64,000 bases of DNA from Siderastrea siderea (GCA_964030785.1 OZ034970.1:36928401-36992400); one strand, 5' to 3'. Positions 46,866-60,115 are shown, numbered from the stretch's first letter. Notes: a model not told the origin generated them from the letters alone. Numbers and translations: made by a program.

Positions 46866-47334
46866 CGCCTGTTATATTATGTAGAGAAATATTTCGACGG
46901 CCTTAAAACTAAGTCAATCTACCGTTCTAAACAGTCAAACAAAAGGTCTTCAGCAACAACAACATCAAAACACATACAAAAAAGGAAAATGCCAAAAAAA
47001 GAGTAGAAAATAAATACTTCAGTTCATTCAATTCATGAACACGTAACGAATAAATGAATGACTGTAATCTTCAGAGTTTGATGCAATTACAAAGTAGTTG
47101 TAAGTAAGGCGCAGGAAACAAATTCTGCCTCTGACCCCTTTCATTCCCTTCAAATGACAAGAAGTCCTGTGTATTTCAGAAAAAATTTCACTTTATTACT
47201 TTTTAGAATATCTTCATTTGGCGGCTACGAAAACTCAATTCATGGTTTATGTGTTGAGTTCTAATGACCCTTCTTTATACAAAATCACAGGTTATAGTTA
47301 CTTTACAGATCAAGTTTCACGACGCAAACAAGCA

Positions 47335-47464
47335 AATAATAAATAAATAAATAAATAAATAAACAAAATGCAGGAATAAATGAATGAATGAATAAATAAA
47401 TAAATAAATAAATAAATAAATACATAAATAAATACATAAATAAATAAAAGCAACAAATAAATAA
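47335..47464. repeat. AAAT microsatellite
   Basis: Long runs of AAATAAAT interrupted by short variants (AATGAATG, ACATAAAT). Probably the decayed tail of a SINE or LINE, but no element body was recognised next to it. Confidence 0.9.
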
Positions 47465-47910
47465 GTGGTAGTCCTAGATCAAAGAAATACCCTTAAACAT
47501 TCCCCAATAAGAGTGAAAGGTGTTTTCCAAAGTTTTAAGACTGTGAAAACATCTTTGGGTACTTTCATTATTCCACTTGGTATGCTGTGCACTTGGAAAG
47601 TAGCTAGGAGATCGTTTTATCACTATGGCACCACGGTTTTCAATAATTCTAAATGTACATAATCTTTTTCCCCATCTTTTGAAGTTTTAAATGCTTTATT
47701 AAATATATATTGTACATATTTTTATAGAGTACAGTATAGTTAAATGGTTTAGTTAGACATCTCAGGGCTCCTGTTGATAGCATGGATGCTTTGTAAGCTC
47801 CCTGAATGGACTACCCTGAGTAACACATACATATATAGTAATATATATATATATAATTCAGGTGATTTTCACCAGTGAAGCCAAGAGAGTGCTCTACAGT
47901 AAAGGAGCTG

Positions 47911-48089
47911 ATATACCAGTAGATGGACAACTCAATGAGGGCACATGGATTTTAATACAAATCTGTTTCGTAGACCAACACGGAGTTGATCCACTCCAAC
48001 ACGGAGTGGATCAACTCCGTGTTGGTCTACGAAACAGATTTGTATTAAAATCCATGTGCCCTCATTGAGTTGTCCATCTACTGGTATAT
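47911..48089. repeat. Perfect hairpin, 87-bp arms, 5-bp loop
   Basis: Left arm 47911-47997 and right arm 48003-48089 are exact reverse complements, separated by AACAC. The arms run from ATATACCAGTAGATGG to GGAGTTGATCCACTCC. AT microsatellites lie on both sides. Confidence 0.93.
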
Positions 48090-50544
48090 ATATATATATT
48101 TTTTTTCTTTTTTTTTTGCTTATATGTATTTTCTAAATAAAGGCGTCTACAACTGTGCAATTTGTTTCTAAACTTTGAGTCAGTAGGACTTGCCCGTTTT
48201 AGAAATGGCTTTTCAAAATTGCAACATTTGGTAGTCTCAGAGGATGAAAGGTAAAATGCAAGGAGGGGTTACTAAGCTAGTATTAAAAATCAAATGTTTT
48301 GATGCACAACACGATAACATGTTAAAATCAATAAGTCATGAGCCCGCAGGCACGTAGGAGGTGTGAAGAATGACGAGTGCTTTTCTTTCCATAGATGTTG
48401 TTGCACTCTTTGATAAGCTCTCAAGAACGCATATTTATCTCGACAGAAAATCACTGAGAAAAGGACGTAACAGATTTTGTTTCTGTTCGGTGCCAACATG
48501 TTCGTGAAAAGCTCTTTAATAGGTTTGTATTATTCCAAGTCTTATTTTGCTGTTGGTTTTAAAAAATTTTAACATCAGACTAAAAGGATTTATTTCTTAA
48601 AACTGCTTTCATATAGCAGTGTTACTTTTATCGCAGCTGATTAGTTTTTCTGTAATTTGTCAAAATTGTAACGTTAAATTTGACCCAATGTTTCGGCTGT
48701 CAATTTAACTGGTTTTACAAGTTCGTTGCAGTCATGATGTGAAGCGAAGAAACGGAATCCACTCTGAAAGACTTGAATCAGTTCCTTCTGGTAATTTTTG
48801 GTAAAATGAAAAAAAGTCTCTTTTACACAGTACATTGATTTAGGGTATGTTGCAGAGGACATCTTTATAGGATTCCAACAATTAAAAGTGAAAAAAAAAA
48901 ACTATACTGCTTTTATTGCGGAGCAAGAAAAATATTGAAACGGCAAACGAGAAAAGTATCTACTTGTTTCAACATTTCAAAAGAGGTGAAAGAGGCTATT
49001 AGCCAAATTTAGAGGAATTCCGATTTCGGAATAAATAAATTTTAGCCCAATAAAACACACTCCTAGATTGATTCCAACGATGAAGTTGTGCCTTTTGAAC
49101 AAATATATGTCAAATTATAGCAATCAAACGTTAAGTAAACGGAAAGTGCGAAGTATCGAAATAAAGCAATTTATTCCTCGCATAGAGGTATCTGGTTGAC
49201 AGATTTAGCAATCAAACTTCAAACAGACGTCATCTGCCCTTGACACAAAGAAAATCATGTATTCAGCGCTTCATTTTGACTACGCGTGTATTGACACAAG
49301 CGCTGAAACCGATGAACGCAGTGTAATAATTCTCATTTGCTATCATAACCTAAAAGTCTATTAATAAGTTATGATTATGGTGCAAATGCGACATTCTTAT
49401 GCAATTTTCTTGGCAATTAACGTGGAATTTCACAAGAAAAATCGACAAAATGGTCATCTTCGGGTATCGAAAGATGTTAATTGGAATAGGTCTACTAAGT
49501 GATCATTGCTTACGAACGTGGTATCGTATAAGGATTTGTCAGGTATTCAAGAGACTTGAACTGCAGGTGGGAACCCTAGGTACACGTATGTTTTCTTTAT
49601 AAAATTTTAAAATCTAAAAACAAACGCACCGCAAATATTAAGCGTGAGTGCCTAGGTCTAGAAATAGTATCCGCTTGAGAATCTGAAAACAATTTGACAA
49701 TTTTCAACCCATAAATCAAAACTGCCTTATTGTCAACTTACAATTCAGACTCTAGAATGTATCAACATGGAAATACTTGCACTTTGGATGGCTTTGGATC
49801 GCTGTCACGATAGATTAAAACTCGTTGCTTTTTTCTCTATCGACGTAGCTAGATATTGATATCTTAAAGGAATCAGGTTTAATGATCTTGTTATAACATG
49901 GGAGCGTTAAAATTATCACTAAATAACAGCACGAAAACGTAATTGAATCTTTATGAGTTTAAAATATGTCCGGTACATTATAGTTTATCTGACGGTTTTA
50001 AGGTTAGACATAACTAAAAATAAATTTACTGTGATTCAGAATCATAACTATTTTTTACCACTTAAGACATAATCCAACTCCTCTCGCGCTGCATATGCTG
50101 AGACTCTTAATTACTGGCTGATGATTACGTGCCATTAGCATGAAGTTATTATACTTTTGTTGATTTATTCCCTTCAGAAGCAATCAAAAACCCCTTGCAC
50201 ACATTTTACATTTCTTTTTGCTAATTAAAGATCAACTCCTGTTTCCCTAACAAATGCTAGCCTCCCACGACGTTGGTTAAATTTCCTTTTTCGCCACTGT
50301 AGACGTCGCTGGTTGTGTAAACACGTTACTGCTTCCTGTTACGCTCATCTTTTGTTGACACCAATATTCTGTGAAATTTTCTTACGATATTTGTAGCTTT
50401 ATTTAGAGGGTGTTTCAGGTACAATTTGGCACGTAAACTGACAAGGTTTTCTCCTGTCAAACTACATGTTAGGAGTAATTGTTAAAGCACTTCAGTTGCC
50501 ACGTCGAGTGTTTTATTCCATAGGGATTGAGATAAATTTACAGA
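48090..50544. other. Intergenic, no gene recognised
   Basis: AT-rich, with only short random ORFs on either strand. No repeat or RNA supported. Confidence 0.55.
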
Positions 50545-50600
50545 AATTAGTATGTGTAATCAAATGGCGACGATTTCACGAGTATACCATTTGATTACCA
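50545..50600. repeat. Short inverted repeat GTAATCAAATGG
   Basis: GTAATCAAATGG and CCATTTGATTAC are separated by about 24 bp, abutting the TIR element that follows. Possibly a target structure or the end of another repeat. Confidence 0.6.
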
Positions 50601-50604
50601 GTAT

Positions 50605-51399
50605 TAATATCATGGGTGACAAATTACGCTCACAATCGTCAGGGTTTTGACTTGTTTATCGCGTCGAGAACTCCAAGCATTGAAAAGTTTAAAGCACACA
50701 GATTGGCTAAAGTTCACATTTTTCTGAGTGAAATAATGAAAAAATCTTGTGGGAAGTTTTTCCACGCTTTGACGGTTTCCTGTATTGTAACCGACAGCAA
50801 AATACACCAGACTCTTAATTTTTACTTGAAAAGTACCAAAGCAAATCGCTTGGCAAAGGTTATCCGCGTTTTATCTGGCAAATTCACTGAATCGAGCACC
50901 ACGTTGCTCCATCGAGCGAGGCTCAGAAGGCTTCACAAATGCATTCAAAATACGCACAGAAAACTTGTTTTAACGAAAGTAAACTTCGGAAGTAAATTTG
51001 TATTTAAAACTGACCTTTATTTCATTCGAAGAAGTGCCCAAATCCACTGAATTACTTCTCTGAGTTCGCGGAAAATCACTCGATCAGCAACTGGCTCGCC
51101 GTTCAAAAACTTTCGCTGTCACACTATCACAAATAATGTCTTCTTTTTGACTTGCAGTTGATTTCTGAGAAGTTCAGTCAATTAAAAGTCAAAATTTACA
51201 GATTACCGATTGAGTCCTCAATGAATATTTCCAGAATAGCTTTAGTTCTGCGCAAAACATCTTCATCATTAACCTCGACGCCATCTTGGCGCTGGCTACA
51301 GACCCGTTGCCATTAGATAGCAATTTTGTAATTTCACATGTGAAATTACGCTGAAATTTCGCGCCAAAATTAAGGAGTAATTTGTCACCCATGATATTA
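50605..51399. mobile_element. TIR element, about 795 bp
   Basis: The 22-bp end sequence TAATATCATGGGTGACAAAT(TA) at the left is repeated exactly as its reverse complement at the right (51378-51399). TA at the outer edge would fit a TA target site. The 144-codon ORF inside (from 50,616) overlaps the TIR and shows no DDE-type motifs, so it is listed as non-autonomous. Confidence 0.8.
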
Positions 51400-53443
51400 C
51401 AGGGAGTAAACGTTGTACAATCAATGACCACAAATAAATTGCATACTTCGTTCAGATGAAAAATGTAGTTTTCTTTAACCATGGGAACATTTATCGCTGC
51501 TATTCCAAGTGAACGCGTAGTTTCCTCAGAAGGTGACATTTATATCTGAAATATGTAACTGAGAAGGCTCCTTACAAATGGGCCAAAGTGCTGTTAACAA
51601 TTGTATTTACTCGTTGACGTAAAACCCAATTCGTTCGTTGTTAATGATTCTATAAATTCCTGAGTTATGAAAGGCTCGCTCGGTTTCATGTCCACTGAAC
51701 ATTCACTGCAAAATTTGGATCGTTTTTGGAGGTATGATCTAGAAATGGAGTCCTGGAAGCTTAAAATACAGCTCTAGAACTCATTTTCAGTTTTTATTAC
51801 GTAATATCTTGGAAGATTGTTCTCCTATATTGAAACTGGTACCATATGATTAGACACGTGACACGTGACTAGACTCGTGATTATATTCTCTATTAGAGTC
51901 CGGTAATCATGACTGAACATAATTAATCAGGCTGTATAACACCGAATACGTTCCATGCGAGTTTCTCTTACCCTATCTGCGTGGCATCACTGTAGAAGTA
52001 CTGATTTGGCTTCGTGGTTTCTCACCTTGCCGAGTTTTTCTCAAAGGTTTGCGTTCTTTTCTCACGCCAGTTGAATCATCCTGGTCGTTCAGTTGGTTAA
52101 ATAAGGAATTCATTAATCTTCTTAACGTTTCACTATTTTTTGTTGTTTTCCTTTGCGTTTTATAGTTAGAGTTTTCTCATGTTTAACTACCGATCTGCTC
52201 TCTTTTCTTCTAATTAATCAGTATATGAACTCGTGTTATCTTTTGTTATTCAAGTCGAAGAGATATATTATCAAGTGATAATTACAAGATGAGAACAGAC
52301 GTTACGCGAGATACTTTAAAGGGCCATTTGTCATCAGCGACCACTAGTGGGTGGAAAAACAGATGGATTAGACCTCTGTGGACCTTATTCACCCGAGGAG
52401 CTCAATCCTTCTCTCACGTCTCTTGTACAACGAATGACAAATTCTTCTTAAGGACTTTTGCCCTTTTTTGCCAACGGTTTCTCGTCCTCCTGGATTAAAA
52501 AAAAGAGCCCCAGAGCATTGCGGCCCAAAAGGGTTAAGTATTGTTATAATGGAAAGAGAGTTACGTAATTTGTAGAAGTGACAAAAACGTAGCAAGCTGC
52601 GGGTCTTCGAGGCTCTTATCTGGTTGCTCAAAACATTTAAATCCTCAAAACATTAAATCAACACCAAAAAAAAACAAAAAAAAAAACAATGCCAAAGTTC
52701 GTGTTCTTTAAATCCTAAGTTTAATCTTTACTTTAAGCAACTCTTTACGTGAGAAATGTAAATATGAAATATTGTAGCGGGCTGCCAGGGTTTCATTATT
52801 GCCTCAATTCCAACGTTAAGTTTTTTTTTTATTTTCACTTTAACTTCCATCGCGTGTGTCTTTTAAAATGGCAATATTTTTATCTCAAGTTCCTGTTCCC
52901 TTTTTTTTAAAATATACATTTGTCTTATTCCTCTGTCGCAATTTTCAAGTGATGTCTTGTTTTAGCAGTATTATCCCTTTAGGCTACGACTTGTATTATG
53001 TCTACGGAATTCTGTCCACTAATGTAAAATTTAAAAAGAAATGATTGAACAATCCAGAAGAATCGAATATCATGGAAAACACTTTAGATACGGTTAGAAA
53101 CGTACCCTAAAAGTCTATTGCAACTAATATCTAATATCTTTCTGTTACCTGTTCAGTGAACCCCCCCCCCCCCCAAAAAGGAGAAATTTTAAATATGTAT
53201 GACTATATACTGTCTTTTGCTATGTAAATACTTCACAAAAGAGCACTCACAAGCCAACAGTTGTCTTATTATATAGCAATGTTTATTATTATTATTATTA
53301 TTGGACACGTTAAACTGCTGAACATATTTTGTTGGAGGGCCGCTTCATAGTTTTCATGTAAAATGACTCACTTTGGAATTTCATCTTCAGACGTCAAATG
53401 GATTATGTTGTCATTCAAGTCGTCATTTTTAATTCAATTGCAG
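51400..53443. other. 5' flank of Nav gene 2
   Basis: No confident exon. Contains a poly(C) run (53,161-53,174) and an ATT microsatellite (53,283-53,303). The true first exon and promoter of gene 2 probably lie here or further left but cannot be placed. Confidence 0.5.
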
Positions 53444-56400
53444 GGAAAACTCCTCCAAAGGTCTTGATCAAGGAGTCTACCGATAAAGATCAGGCAGTTA
53501 CTTCGAACGGTGAAGAACCTTCAACTAAAAGAGTTCAGTTTGATAGAACAGGCGAGGAAATGGAGCGTGAAAATGAGGATCCAGAGGCAATCACGGATGA
53601 AGATCCCGAAAGTGCCACCATGGCTCGGGCACCTTCGTTTTTTATCGGAAAACCTTTGGTCGATTTTGACGCTGGCATCGGAAGAGTAAGTTGAAACACT
53701 GCATGTAAAGATGAAATCTCGATAGTGATTCAAGATAAAAAATATGTACCAAAACTGTAACAGAAGTCTCATTCTTTAGCCCAAACTATTAAAAGGGGCG
53801 ATATACCGATGTAAAATCACACAACGTTATGGGGAAGTAATATGAAAGTTTGAGGCAAGTGTTTAAAATCGGAGAGCATTACAAATTTGACAATTAATTA
53901 ACCTCTATAGGCTGGTATCACCAGCGAACTCAGAAAATCATTTTTTGAAAGCCTCATAATACTCTGACTTACAAATAAAAAAAAATTATTTTCTAGGTCC
54001 CATGTAATCAGACATTTCTTGTGCTTCGTCGTCGAGGGAATGCACGCGCTGATCACGTGTACAGATTCAACAAGGCCCGCTCACTAGGCTTGCTGGCGCC
54101 CCTCAGTCCCATCAGGCAGTTTGCTATTAGTGTTGTCACAAACAGGTACCCTCTCGACTGCAAAACAGATCGATTACTATTTTCTCTAGTAATTAAGATA
54201 ATCTTCAATGTATGTAGTAATATTCTATCAAGAAATTGAAGGTTAGAGAAGCAGTTTTGTGAAGCCTAAAAGGAGATCTTAGGATGAAAATAATATTTTA
54301 CTTAAAGAAAAATGATGTGATCAATTACACTAGACATCATATTTTCCAAATAATGATACAGACATACAATGGTTAAAGTTTGCTTTATGACTTGTTATTC
54401 ATTGTAAACGGTAAAAGTAACCGACCGTAGCAAACTGGGAAAAAGACTGGAGACAAGAGACAGACAAGAATATACAAAATGGTGCAAAATGACGTCACAT
54501 AAAAAAAAGACGATTTCTTGACTTTAATTGCAGATATTTTGAGTTCTTTGTTATCCTCACTATTCTGGCCAACTGCGTGTTTCTTGTGGTTGAATGTGCA
54601 CCGGAAGAAGCTGAGTAAGTTAACTTGGTTAAAAGATTTGGTTAAAGACCTCTACGTAGTTGACTGTAATAATGCCTGTTAGAAAATAATAGGTGGTTAC
54701 ATTTTTAAATGTTTACATTTAAAATGTTTACATTTTTAAAAGGCTTCCCAATCTTTGTAAAATGATGACTGAAAATGAACTAAAGATTTTTTTCTTTGAG
54801 ATGCACCCGGCAATGACACGTTATAGACAACAATATCATCAGTTGTATCAGGTTTAAACTCATCTTAGTGACCTTGAGATAAAACATCAAGTTTATGATC
54901 CGACGGTCGTGCCTTGCCCATAATCACAAAGTGTTAGAGGGGAACTACAGAGTCTTTGCCTCTTTAAGATTAAGGTAATTTCAAATCACTGCAAAAAAAT
55001 ACCAATCATTCTATACGTTTATGGTCGTGAAACTGTCTCCATTTGGGAAAAGGGCCTTTATTGTACAATAACCTTTCGAGACTTTAAACCATGCTTTTGT
55101 TGTTAGTGAAGTGGTCATAATAAGTGTACTCGATGAGGACCCACCTTGTGTAGGGGTAGGGGGCTATGCAAGATACCACCTGTCTGATTAGTCAAATGGA
55201 GAAAATTTATTGGCCTCAAAATTTGAGTTGAGACTTTCATATCAGGTGTGCATGAAGCTTGCATTGCTGGAGAAATGGCACAGGGAGGTTTGAATCTTTT
55301 TCTTAGTTTCTACTCCTGATAGAGCGGGGGCTATACAAACAAGACACCATCTTTTAAGGTGGGGGAAGGGGGGTACATGAAGAGACCACCTGTCTTTTTG
55401 TAGAGTGGTGGGTCCTGTCTGAGTACAATAGTTTTGACCATTTCCCTTAGGGCTGTTCACGTTTCGGGATGAACAGGTGTTGCACAAGGAAAAATTACCG
55501 CTTGAAACTGACCAAGTCAATTTTTATCTCAGATACGTTTTCTGTGGAATATATACCTTGGAAATGTTTCTGAAGATCTTATCCCGCGGATTCATCTTTC
55601 ATACTTACGCCTACCTGAGGGATGCATGGAACTGGCTGGACTTCATCGTAGTTGTTCTGGGGTAGGTTCCAAAGCCACCGGTCCCTAATTGGCACAATAA
55701 CCAGTACACGTCTTTTTTTAATTAAATCACCTTTATATCCAAACGTTAACTTCAAGGTAATACATCAACATCGGTATGTGTTTCATGGGGCTGTCAGTAC
55801 TGTGATGGACGTCATAGAAATAGTCATAGGGATAGTTTTAAGTTTACAGTTTTTATTCTTTTAAAAGCATAAGTAGATTACAATAAGAACATTTCTTATG
55901 AATTTTTTTTTGCTACTTGGTTTTTTTTTGTGGGGGTCGGGCGGAGCGGTTTGCTTATTTTCATTGCAATAATGCCTTTTAAGTGTGAAACGCAAAGTCT
56001 GGTTCAAAATCTTGAAAATGGAAGTTAATTAAGCATATATGTAGGTCACTGGATTTAATGAGATGATAAACAAAGGATAGCAACCATTTAAAGAAATGTC
56101 TCGTCATTTCCTGAAAATGGACCAGTTAGTAGAATTTATGTGTTATGATTTTGAATGAAAGTTGTCAGATTCTGTGAAGTTACTCTGATACCAACAGGCT
56201 AAACTTGTTTTTGCAGGTATATTACCGTGGCACCCAATATCGCCAACCTAACAGGAATCAGAACGGTCCGTGTTCTCAGAGCACTGAGAACATTTTCTGC
56301 TTTAAAAGGTAAATGCCATAGGATTTGTAAAGTAGGATTTCACCGCAAATGATTAACGTAGATATGAATATTATTTTAAATTGTGGGATCGATACAAGAT

Positions 56401-58153
56401 ACTAATAGCCTACGGCATTTGTAGGCGAAAGTCCTACCTCCATAGTCTTTGTAGTCTTTATAGTCTTTATCGAGGAGAATTTTTGTTTTCTGCTCAAGGG
56501 TAGAAAATAATAACACTAAGAGGAAAGTATATCATGTGAAGAACTGAATTCAATTAAGCAAACCCCCTCGACACAAGATAGGGGAGGCAGCGTGGCAGAA
56601 CAGAGTGGGTTGGTGCTGGACATGTAGTCCGGAGGTCCATGCAATCGGCAGGACCGGAGGTCACAAATCTGGAGGTTCAAACCCTTCTATGAGACCAACC
56701 GGATTTGTTTTACGATAGCCCCGTTTTCAAATTCTTGGCTACGCAGTAAGTACCACAAGTTGTCTACCAACTGGGAGTTTTAAATTTCAGTGATTTTGAG
56801 TGTCCCCAACCAGCATCATATATATAGAAGACTTCATGCAAAGTGTGTGCGTACGGTATTTACGCACGAGTTGGTCAAGTATCGGAAATCGAACGAGTGA
56901 GCGCAGCGAACGAGTGAAATTTCTGATACAAACCAACGAGTGCGTAAATACTGTACGCATACACTTTCCATGGTGTATTATGCTTATTCTATACATAATG
57001 AGATTTAAGTTCTTGTTTAACGACAAACTGTGGCACAGATTCAAGTCAAAAGCTCATAAAAGATGTTAGTTATATAAATGTTTTGACTGTAGACATTTTC
57101 TAGTCAATTCAAACTGTTTATCGTTGACGATACTCACCGCGGGGTAGTTATTTTTCTTCAAATGCCTCTCAATACTTTAAACCAGACATCTTAAGCTTGA
57201 GGGCCCATAATCTTCTCCGTCTTTGTGTCTAACAGAACGAATAAACTCCGCAAGGTACTTGTTTGGTTCTGCTGGCTTTAGAGTTTGCACTTCTCGCTCG
57301 TCGTTCTTTTCGTTTCTCAAAACTTCTTCCAACAATTTCACATTTCGCTTCTTCTTCTCTTTTGTTTTTTGCTTTCGCGACTTTCCACATAATCCTCAAC
57401 CGAAGTATCGTGGGTAATAAATCTTTTCTCGCTCATGTTCTTAAGCTTAAAAGAAAGTTAACTTCAACACTTGCGAGAGACAAGAAAAGCCAAAGCCTGA
57501 ATGAGAATCACCTTGTTACGGCTCACACGTCAAAAAACATGGTACGCGGCGCCTGATTGAACGTATCGTTTTCTTCACACGTGAAAAAAGCGATACGCGA
57601 CATTTGATTGGCTTTCAGTTACTAAGACCGGCTTGTGAACGAAAATTTATTTCGCTTCTTTTCAGTGGGCAAATCTCAGTCTGTCTGTAATAATGCTAAA
57701 TTAACGTTGTCATGTAAATAAAATGATTTTTTATAGCTTGCCGCAAGTCTCTCTGAGCTCAGTGGTCCGAGAGTCCGACCAGTGTGCTAGAGGTCACGGG
57801 CTGGCTCTCGCTCGTGACCAAGGTCACACAGCTAAAGCATCGTATGTCTCCGTGAATAAATTAAGACAACGATGACGATGATGATGATGATGACGATGAC
57901 GTGGATGATTATGATGATGACAATGACGTTGATGGTGATTATTTTGTTACTCTAGGTCTCCGAGCGATGGTTAACACGTTACTACGTTCGCTAAAGCTGT
58001 TGAGTGATGTCCTGGTTTTGTTTTTGTTCTTTCTCGGGGTTATGGCACTTATTGGTCTGCAGCTGTTTTCTGGAGAATTGAGGAACAAATGCGTTCTTAA
58101 TACTCCGGTTGGCAATAATTCCTCCAGTTTGCAAGAGCGAGCCCTTAACGAAA
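53444..58153 (+). CDS. Second voltage-gated sodium channel gene, 5' part (domain I to S5), partial
   Basis: Six exons recognised: 53444-53685 (cytoplasmic N-terminus), 53997-54145 (pre-S1, [13 protein letters not shown]), 54534-54614 (S1), 55533-55661 (S2-S3, [15 protein letters not shown]), 56217-56308 (S3-S4, [18 protein letters not shown]) and 57956-58153 (S4-S5 linker, S5 and turret). Phases are consistent. Exons 3-5 are 81, 129 and 92 nt, as in the left gene, and the sixth is 198 versus 195 nt. The S5 sequence is nearly identical to that of gene 1 ([18 protein letters not shown]). The first exon begins after a typical acceptor (TTCAATTGCAG) in mid-codon, so an upstream coding exon is expected. 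An in-frame ATG at 53,398 is the alternative. No exon 7 (turret) homologue appears before 64,000. Confidence 0.88.
56581..56800 (+). mobile_element. tRNA-derived SINE, third type
   Basis: GGGGAGGCAGCGTGGCAGAA head with a box B match GGTTCAAACCC 100 bp in, and body motifs CCAACCGGATTTGTTTTACG and CCAACTGGGAGTTTTAAA. Copy decayed. Intron of Nav gene 2 between its fifth and sixth recognised exons. Confidence 0.6.
57871..57945 (+). repeat. GAT/GAC microsatellite next to Nav gene 2 exon
   Basis: GATGACGATGATGATGATGA-type repeat ending about 10 bp before the acceptor at 57,954-57,955. The intron's last bases (TTATTTTGTTACTCTAG) still form a usable pyrimidine tract. Confidence 0.85.
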
Positions 58154-58759
58154 GTAAGACAAGCTCCTTTGAGTTGATTGCATCTGTTGTCACATATGAG
58201 TTCCAATACAATCCCTGCCTTTTCTTTTTTTTTTGGGAGGGGGGGGGGGGGGGAGGAGGCGGGGGCGAATTTTATTAACTGAATGAAACCAAGGGCGTGT
58301 TTGCGGGTCCGATGCAGATTGAACTCCCAACCCAAACCTTATTCTGGACTACTGTATTTCGGGATTTTTCACGGACGTCGATCACCAACTGTTCCCCGCT
58401 TTTTAGTCCAAAACTGCTATTTTATCAGGTTAGTTAGCAAAACGTGCTCACTTAAGAGCCAATGTCTGAAATTATCGAGAATCGGGCGTCAGTCGTGAAA
58501 TTTCGAATTTCTTTATATCTTGCTCAAGTAACCTCTATAGTGAAGTATTTTAAAAAAAACATTAAAAGTTTCAACAGCTTTTTATTTTTTCGAAATCGGG
58601 CAAAGTTTGAAAATACGGCATATCGGCCTCCTTCGAATAGTGAAACTGGCGGAAAATAACACATTTTTATCTCGCTCGTACGTTAAAACGCAGCGTCGTC
58701 TGTTAATGAAACACAAACACAATATAAACACACCTTAGCTCTTTATAACACAGTAATTT
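58154..58759. other. Intron or broken end of Nav gene 2
   Basis: Begins with the donor GTAAGA. Contains a G-run (58,237-58,265). No homologue of gene 1 exon 7 found in this stretch or up to 64,000. Confidence 0.6.
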
Positions 58760-59644
58760 TCTTTGGATAAGCTGTTCTAGTGAGAATGTATCGGCCGTTA
58801 GAAGAAAACCAGTTTCAGGTATTTAAAAAAATAGCAACTTTCACCCAACTTCCACACTACAGAAACCCAATTGGTACGTACATTTTGAACATGGAATAAC
58901 AACAGGTTTGAAGAAAAACATTTGTAAATTACTGTGTTAAAACATTTCTGGCGGCAATGAAAATTTACACCGTCGAGAGACCAAAATGTGAAGGGTAGTT
59001 AGACACGAATCGCCGACTGAATTTATGACGCAAACCGCCGACTGGCTACGCAAAGCAAACGGTAGCACTTTTCATTGAGAGAAATGCAGGAGAAACCTTC
59101 GCAAAATTACTTAGGGGGCTTGCAGAATAATTCACATAATGTGTGCTGAAGTTAAATGCTGTTTTTAAACTACGATCAACACACGCACGTCTTGTTTTAG
59201 TACACGGATCGGTCGATCGAAACCGCAACATATGCATAACATTAATCTTACCGTGTTTTTAAAATTATCCATTATCTGTCTGATAAAAATAATCCTCCAC
59301 TCCATCGTTGTGATTGGTACTGTAATAGCTGTAGCTTGCTGGACATATGATAGCGTTGTTTTCCCGAAATGTGTCATCATTTAGCCAGAAACAAACTGAC
59401 AAAAGTAGCATTGTGGAACAGTACCAGAATATATGTTGCAAGAACAAGATTGCGTGACGCATGACATGGGCAAGGTTTATTGATGCAATCGCATTTTATA
59501 GCTGTTAGTTTTTTGAGGTGCAAGCATAAAGCTCTACAGATATACTTTTTTTAAACCACCTTTTGATGGAAAAAAGCTATCATGTATTGATATCGCGTCG
59601 CTAGTTTTTTTTTTCTTTGACACTTCAGTGCGTGGCATCTTATA

Positions 59645-59880
59645 TGGTGGGGGACAGGGGGAGCGGGAGAGCGGGAGAAAAGTGGGCGGAAGGTGTACGG
59701 GAGGCGGGAGAAGAGGGGGCGGGAAGCGGGATTCCCAAGGTGGCGTGAAGCGGGAGAAAAAGGGGAAAATTACCCAACATTGCGCAATACTTCGCAATCT
59801 AAAAAAATGCAAAGAGGCGGGAGCCAACAAATACAGGGCGGGAACCGGGATTAAAGGGTACGAGAAGCGGGTGGTTTACA
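59645..59880. repeat. GCGGGA-type minisatellite, left arm only
   Basis: Degenerate copies of GGCGGGA/AGCGGGA (G-rich on the plus strand) followed by ACGAGAAGCGGGTGG. The corresponding place in the right arm (about 63,085) lacks it, so it was gained after the inverted duplication or lost from the right arm. Confidence 0.8.
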
Positions 59881-59929
59881 CGCCCTTTACCTCCCCCTCT
59901 TCTGGCTATACAAGCATCACCCATGATGT

Positions 59930-60115
59930 TGTTGGTGGACCCTGTGGCCCTAGTTTATTTAACCCGGCGAATGCGGAATGTGTGGCGATCGGCGAGTGAT
60001 ACAAAAATGTCTACAGTCACCTCGTGTATTGTAAAATCAGCGACGACGTTACAGTGGACAGTGAATTCCAGCTATTGCTTACTCGAGCAGGTAGGAGGTT
60101 TACTGTTAGACATTG
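59930..60115 (+). pseudogene. Cys-containing coding-like fragment, left arm
   Basis: In one frame: GPCGPSLFNPANAECVAIGE, stop, YKNVYSHLVYC, then DSEFQLLLTRAGRRFTVRHC and stop. The right-arm counterpart (minus strand, about 62,873-63,075) reads PCGPSSLNPGNVKCVAISEC with no stop there, but its frame breaks after LVYC. The C-P-G-CV-I-EC spacing recalls small disulfide domains such as clip domains. That is only a resemblance. Confidence 0.3.

Noticed and set aside
50616..51050. 144-codon ORF as a transposase
   Set aside because: It overlaps the terminal inverted repeat and shows no DDE/DDD motif or DNA-binding fold that I can recognise.
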